64,000 bases of DNA, taken from NCBI GenBank assembly GCA_964564415.1, contig CAZMAV010000012.1, forward strand, positions 85,763 through 149,762. The letters are read 5' to 3'. The notes under the pieces were generated by a model. It was not told where the DNA came from and did no database searches. It saw only the letters and a program-made list of their open reading frames with translations. This DNA comes from JALEFZ01 sp964564415. Lineage in GTDB: Bacteria > Bacteroidota > Bacteroidia > J057. Positions 62,587-64,000 of the stretch are shown here, piece by piece (position 1 is the stretch's first letter; each line of letters starts with the position of its first letter). The position numbers were made by a program, and so were the translations under genes.

Positions 62587-63724
62587 AATCATGATCTCGC
62601 TCATGGTAGAGCCTCAGCACGGGATCCCGTGGCTGTTCAAGGCCCTGGATGGCAACACCTCTGACAAGGCTCATTTTCAGCAGGTAATCGGCGAACTGGC
62701 CCGTGAAGCCCGCGATCAGCCGGGGCGGTTGTACCTGGTAGCCGATAGCGCCCTTTACACCGAGGAGGGGCTGCGGGAAATTGATACGGTGTACTGGCTC
62801 ACGCGGGTGCCCCACACCCATAAACTGGCCCAGCGCGTCATCCGCAGCTATGCCCGCCAGCAGATGAGTGAGGAAGATGATAAGGGCTATGCCTGGCGGG
62901 AATTGGCCGTCTCGCACCTGGGTATCCACCAGCGCTGGCTGCTGGTCTGGTCGCGGCAAGCCTACCAACGCGAGAAAAATACCTTACGCCGGGCTTGGCA
63001 AAAGGAGAAGCACAAGGCTGAAGATCAACTGAGAGCCCTTGCCCGCCAGGAGTTTCACTGTCAGGCTGATGCCCAAAAGGCCCTCGACAAAATCACAGGC
63101 AAATGGAAGTACCACCTCCCCACTCAGCTCAGCTTCACCACCCGCAACCTAACGGGCAAGCGTGGCAGGCCCAAAAAGGACGCTCCCGCTGCTGAACAGC
63201 GTTTTTGCGTCCACGCCCAGCCCAGAACCGACCCTCAAGCCCTGCGAAAAGCCCTCCAGCCCTTGGGAAAGTTTATCCTCGCCACCAACGAACTCGACCA
63301 AGATGCCCTGCCCGCCCCTGAAATCCTTAGCCATTACAAGGACCAAAACCAAGCCGAAAAGGGCTTCCGCTTCCTCAAAAGCCCCCTATGCATGGCCGAA
63401 TCGGTTTTTCTCAAAAAGCCCAAGCGCATCGTCGCCCTGGCCATGGTCATGTGCCTGGCCCTGATGGTTTATGCCATGGCCGAGCGCAAGCTCCGACTGG
63501 CTCTCAAAGCACAAGGCCAAACCATCCCCAACCAGAAAGGCAAGCCCTACCAAAAGCCCACCATGCGATGGGTCTTTCAGTGTTTCGAGGGCATTGAGGT
63601 GCTTTTTATCAAAGTCAGCCCCAGGGAAACACAGGCTATTTGCCTCAATATCAAACCATTACATCAACAGATCCTAAAATTGCTAGGCCCCGCCTTCCAG
63701 AAAATATATCTTGACACTTCCTAG
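62587..63724 (+). pseudogene. IS1634-type (IS4-like DDE) transposase, 5'-truncated
   Basis: About 378 codons match the C-terminal two thirds of an IS1634-family transposase: ISLMVEPQHGIPWLFKALDG, DSALYTEEGLREI (second catalytic Asp region), WLTRVPHTHK, LGKFILATNELDQD, and the Glu-containing NQAEKGFRFLKSP with AMVMCLALMVYAMAERKL. Full members have roughly 550 residues. The N-terminal part with the first catalytic Asp is missing, since the sequence switches near 62585 to the LruC-like fragment. The frame continues upstream to 62501 only by chance. Base composition (GC-rich, CCC and GCC codons) differs from its neighbours, in line with transfer. Confidence 0.8.
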
Positions 63725-63912
63725 CGTGGGAAAGTGGGTTCCATAAAGCGTTTACGCAATTTCTCGACCGTGCGCACGCGCATTCCATGAGCCTGACTGA
63801 TTTGCTCATCGGTCATCGATTTCCCGCCAAGAGACTCCTCAGCCCCTAATAAAGCATAGGCAGGTTTGAGCTTCGTCGCTACATACTTCCCGCGCCTAAT
63901 CACGCCCTCCAA
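63721..63912 (-). pseudogene. IS630-type transposase N-terminal fragment
   Basis: About 63 codons read YSERAVLEGVIRRGKYVATK when extended slightly upstream, then MTDEQISQAHGMRVRTVEKL and RKRF, the helix-turn-helix start of IS630-family transposases. After RKRF the similarity ends at the IS1634 end (about 63735). Upstream, the likely start MDTVSER (near 63938) is in another frame, so a frameshift is also probable. The GAGCGAGC repeat at the switch would allow slippage. Confidence 0.5.
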
Positions 63913-64000
63913 TACCGCTCGCTCACTGTATCCATCCGACCAGCTGCATCTTCCGCAGGATTGATCAGATCGGTAATCTTGAAGAAAAGATTACCAGATG

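Noticed and set aside
1..64000. CRISPR arrays, tRNA, rRNA and riboswitches
   Set aside because: I saw no regularly spaced repeats, no tRNA-like cloverleaf or rRNA sequence, and no recognisable riboswitch core; small or divergent RNAs could be missed by eye.

Overview
The window is a chromosomal segment of a member of the Bacteroidota. The evidence is a PorW/SprE-type lipoprotein of the type IX secretion system, a bactofilin next to an M23 peptidase, an F1Fo-ATPase operon that ends at atpG without atpD/atpC, DUF2851 and DUF1223 proteins, and promoter elements of the Bacteroidota type (TTG, about 19 bases, TAnnTTTG). A gliding or marine lineage such as Saprospiria or Cytophagia is plausible, but the sequence does not settle the genus. 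I saw no rRNA, tRNA or CRISPR array.

Layout. 1-5.5 kb, envelope: a partial class A penicillin-binding protein (-), PorW/SprE (-), an M23 peptidase and a bactofilin (+). 5.6-11.7 kb: ATP synthase genes atpZ, a small membrane protein, atpB, E, F, H, A and G, with strong hairpins after atpE, atpA and atpG. 11.9-14.5 kb: radC facing an M1-like aminopeptidase. 14.6-18.5 kb, the least ordinary stretch: two tandem membrane-anchored CHAT (caspase-like) proteins, one without catalytic residues, converging on two tandem proteins built from the RecQ C-terminal modules (RQC, HRDC, HTH) without a helicase. 18.7-24.5 kb: a MATE transporter, a monoacylglycerol-lipase-like hydrolase, aroE, a small zinc-ribbon membrane protein and a two-component system.

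24.7-32.4 kb: a ComA-type phosphosulfolactate synthase, a coiled-coil protein, a cysteine-less thioredoxin fold joined to LysM, a secreted protein with a Nat-type ABC exporter, and a DUF1223 protein. 32.6-41 kb: a phenylacetate-CoA-ligase-like enzyme, a RavA/ViaA-like MoxR-VWA pair, an S9 peptidase lipoprotein, a small secreted protein and a nucleotide-sugar epimerase. 41-52 kb: 2-oxoglutarate dehydrogenase E1, a PD40-OmpA protein, a sodium:solute symporter, a DUF2851 protein and a multi-pass patatin-like protein. 52-60.5 kb: a toxin-antitoxin pair, a CPBP protease, a MOSC protein, two outer-membrane-type proteins, dxs and a long PurF-type amidophosphoribosyltransferase.

60.5-64 kb is a decaying edge: an esterase gene with three in-frame stops behind a consensus promoter, hpt, a fragment of a LruC-like protein, a 5'-truncated IS1634-type transposase and the N-terminus of an IS630-type transposase. 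Most of the rest is housekeeping or envelope metabolism. The CHAT/RQC cluster is the best candidate for an undescribed system, but its function is not shown by sequence alone.
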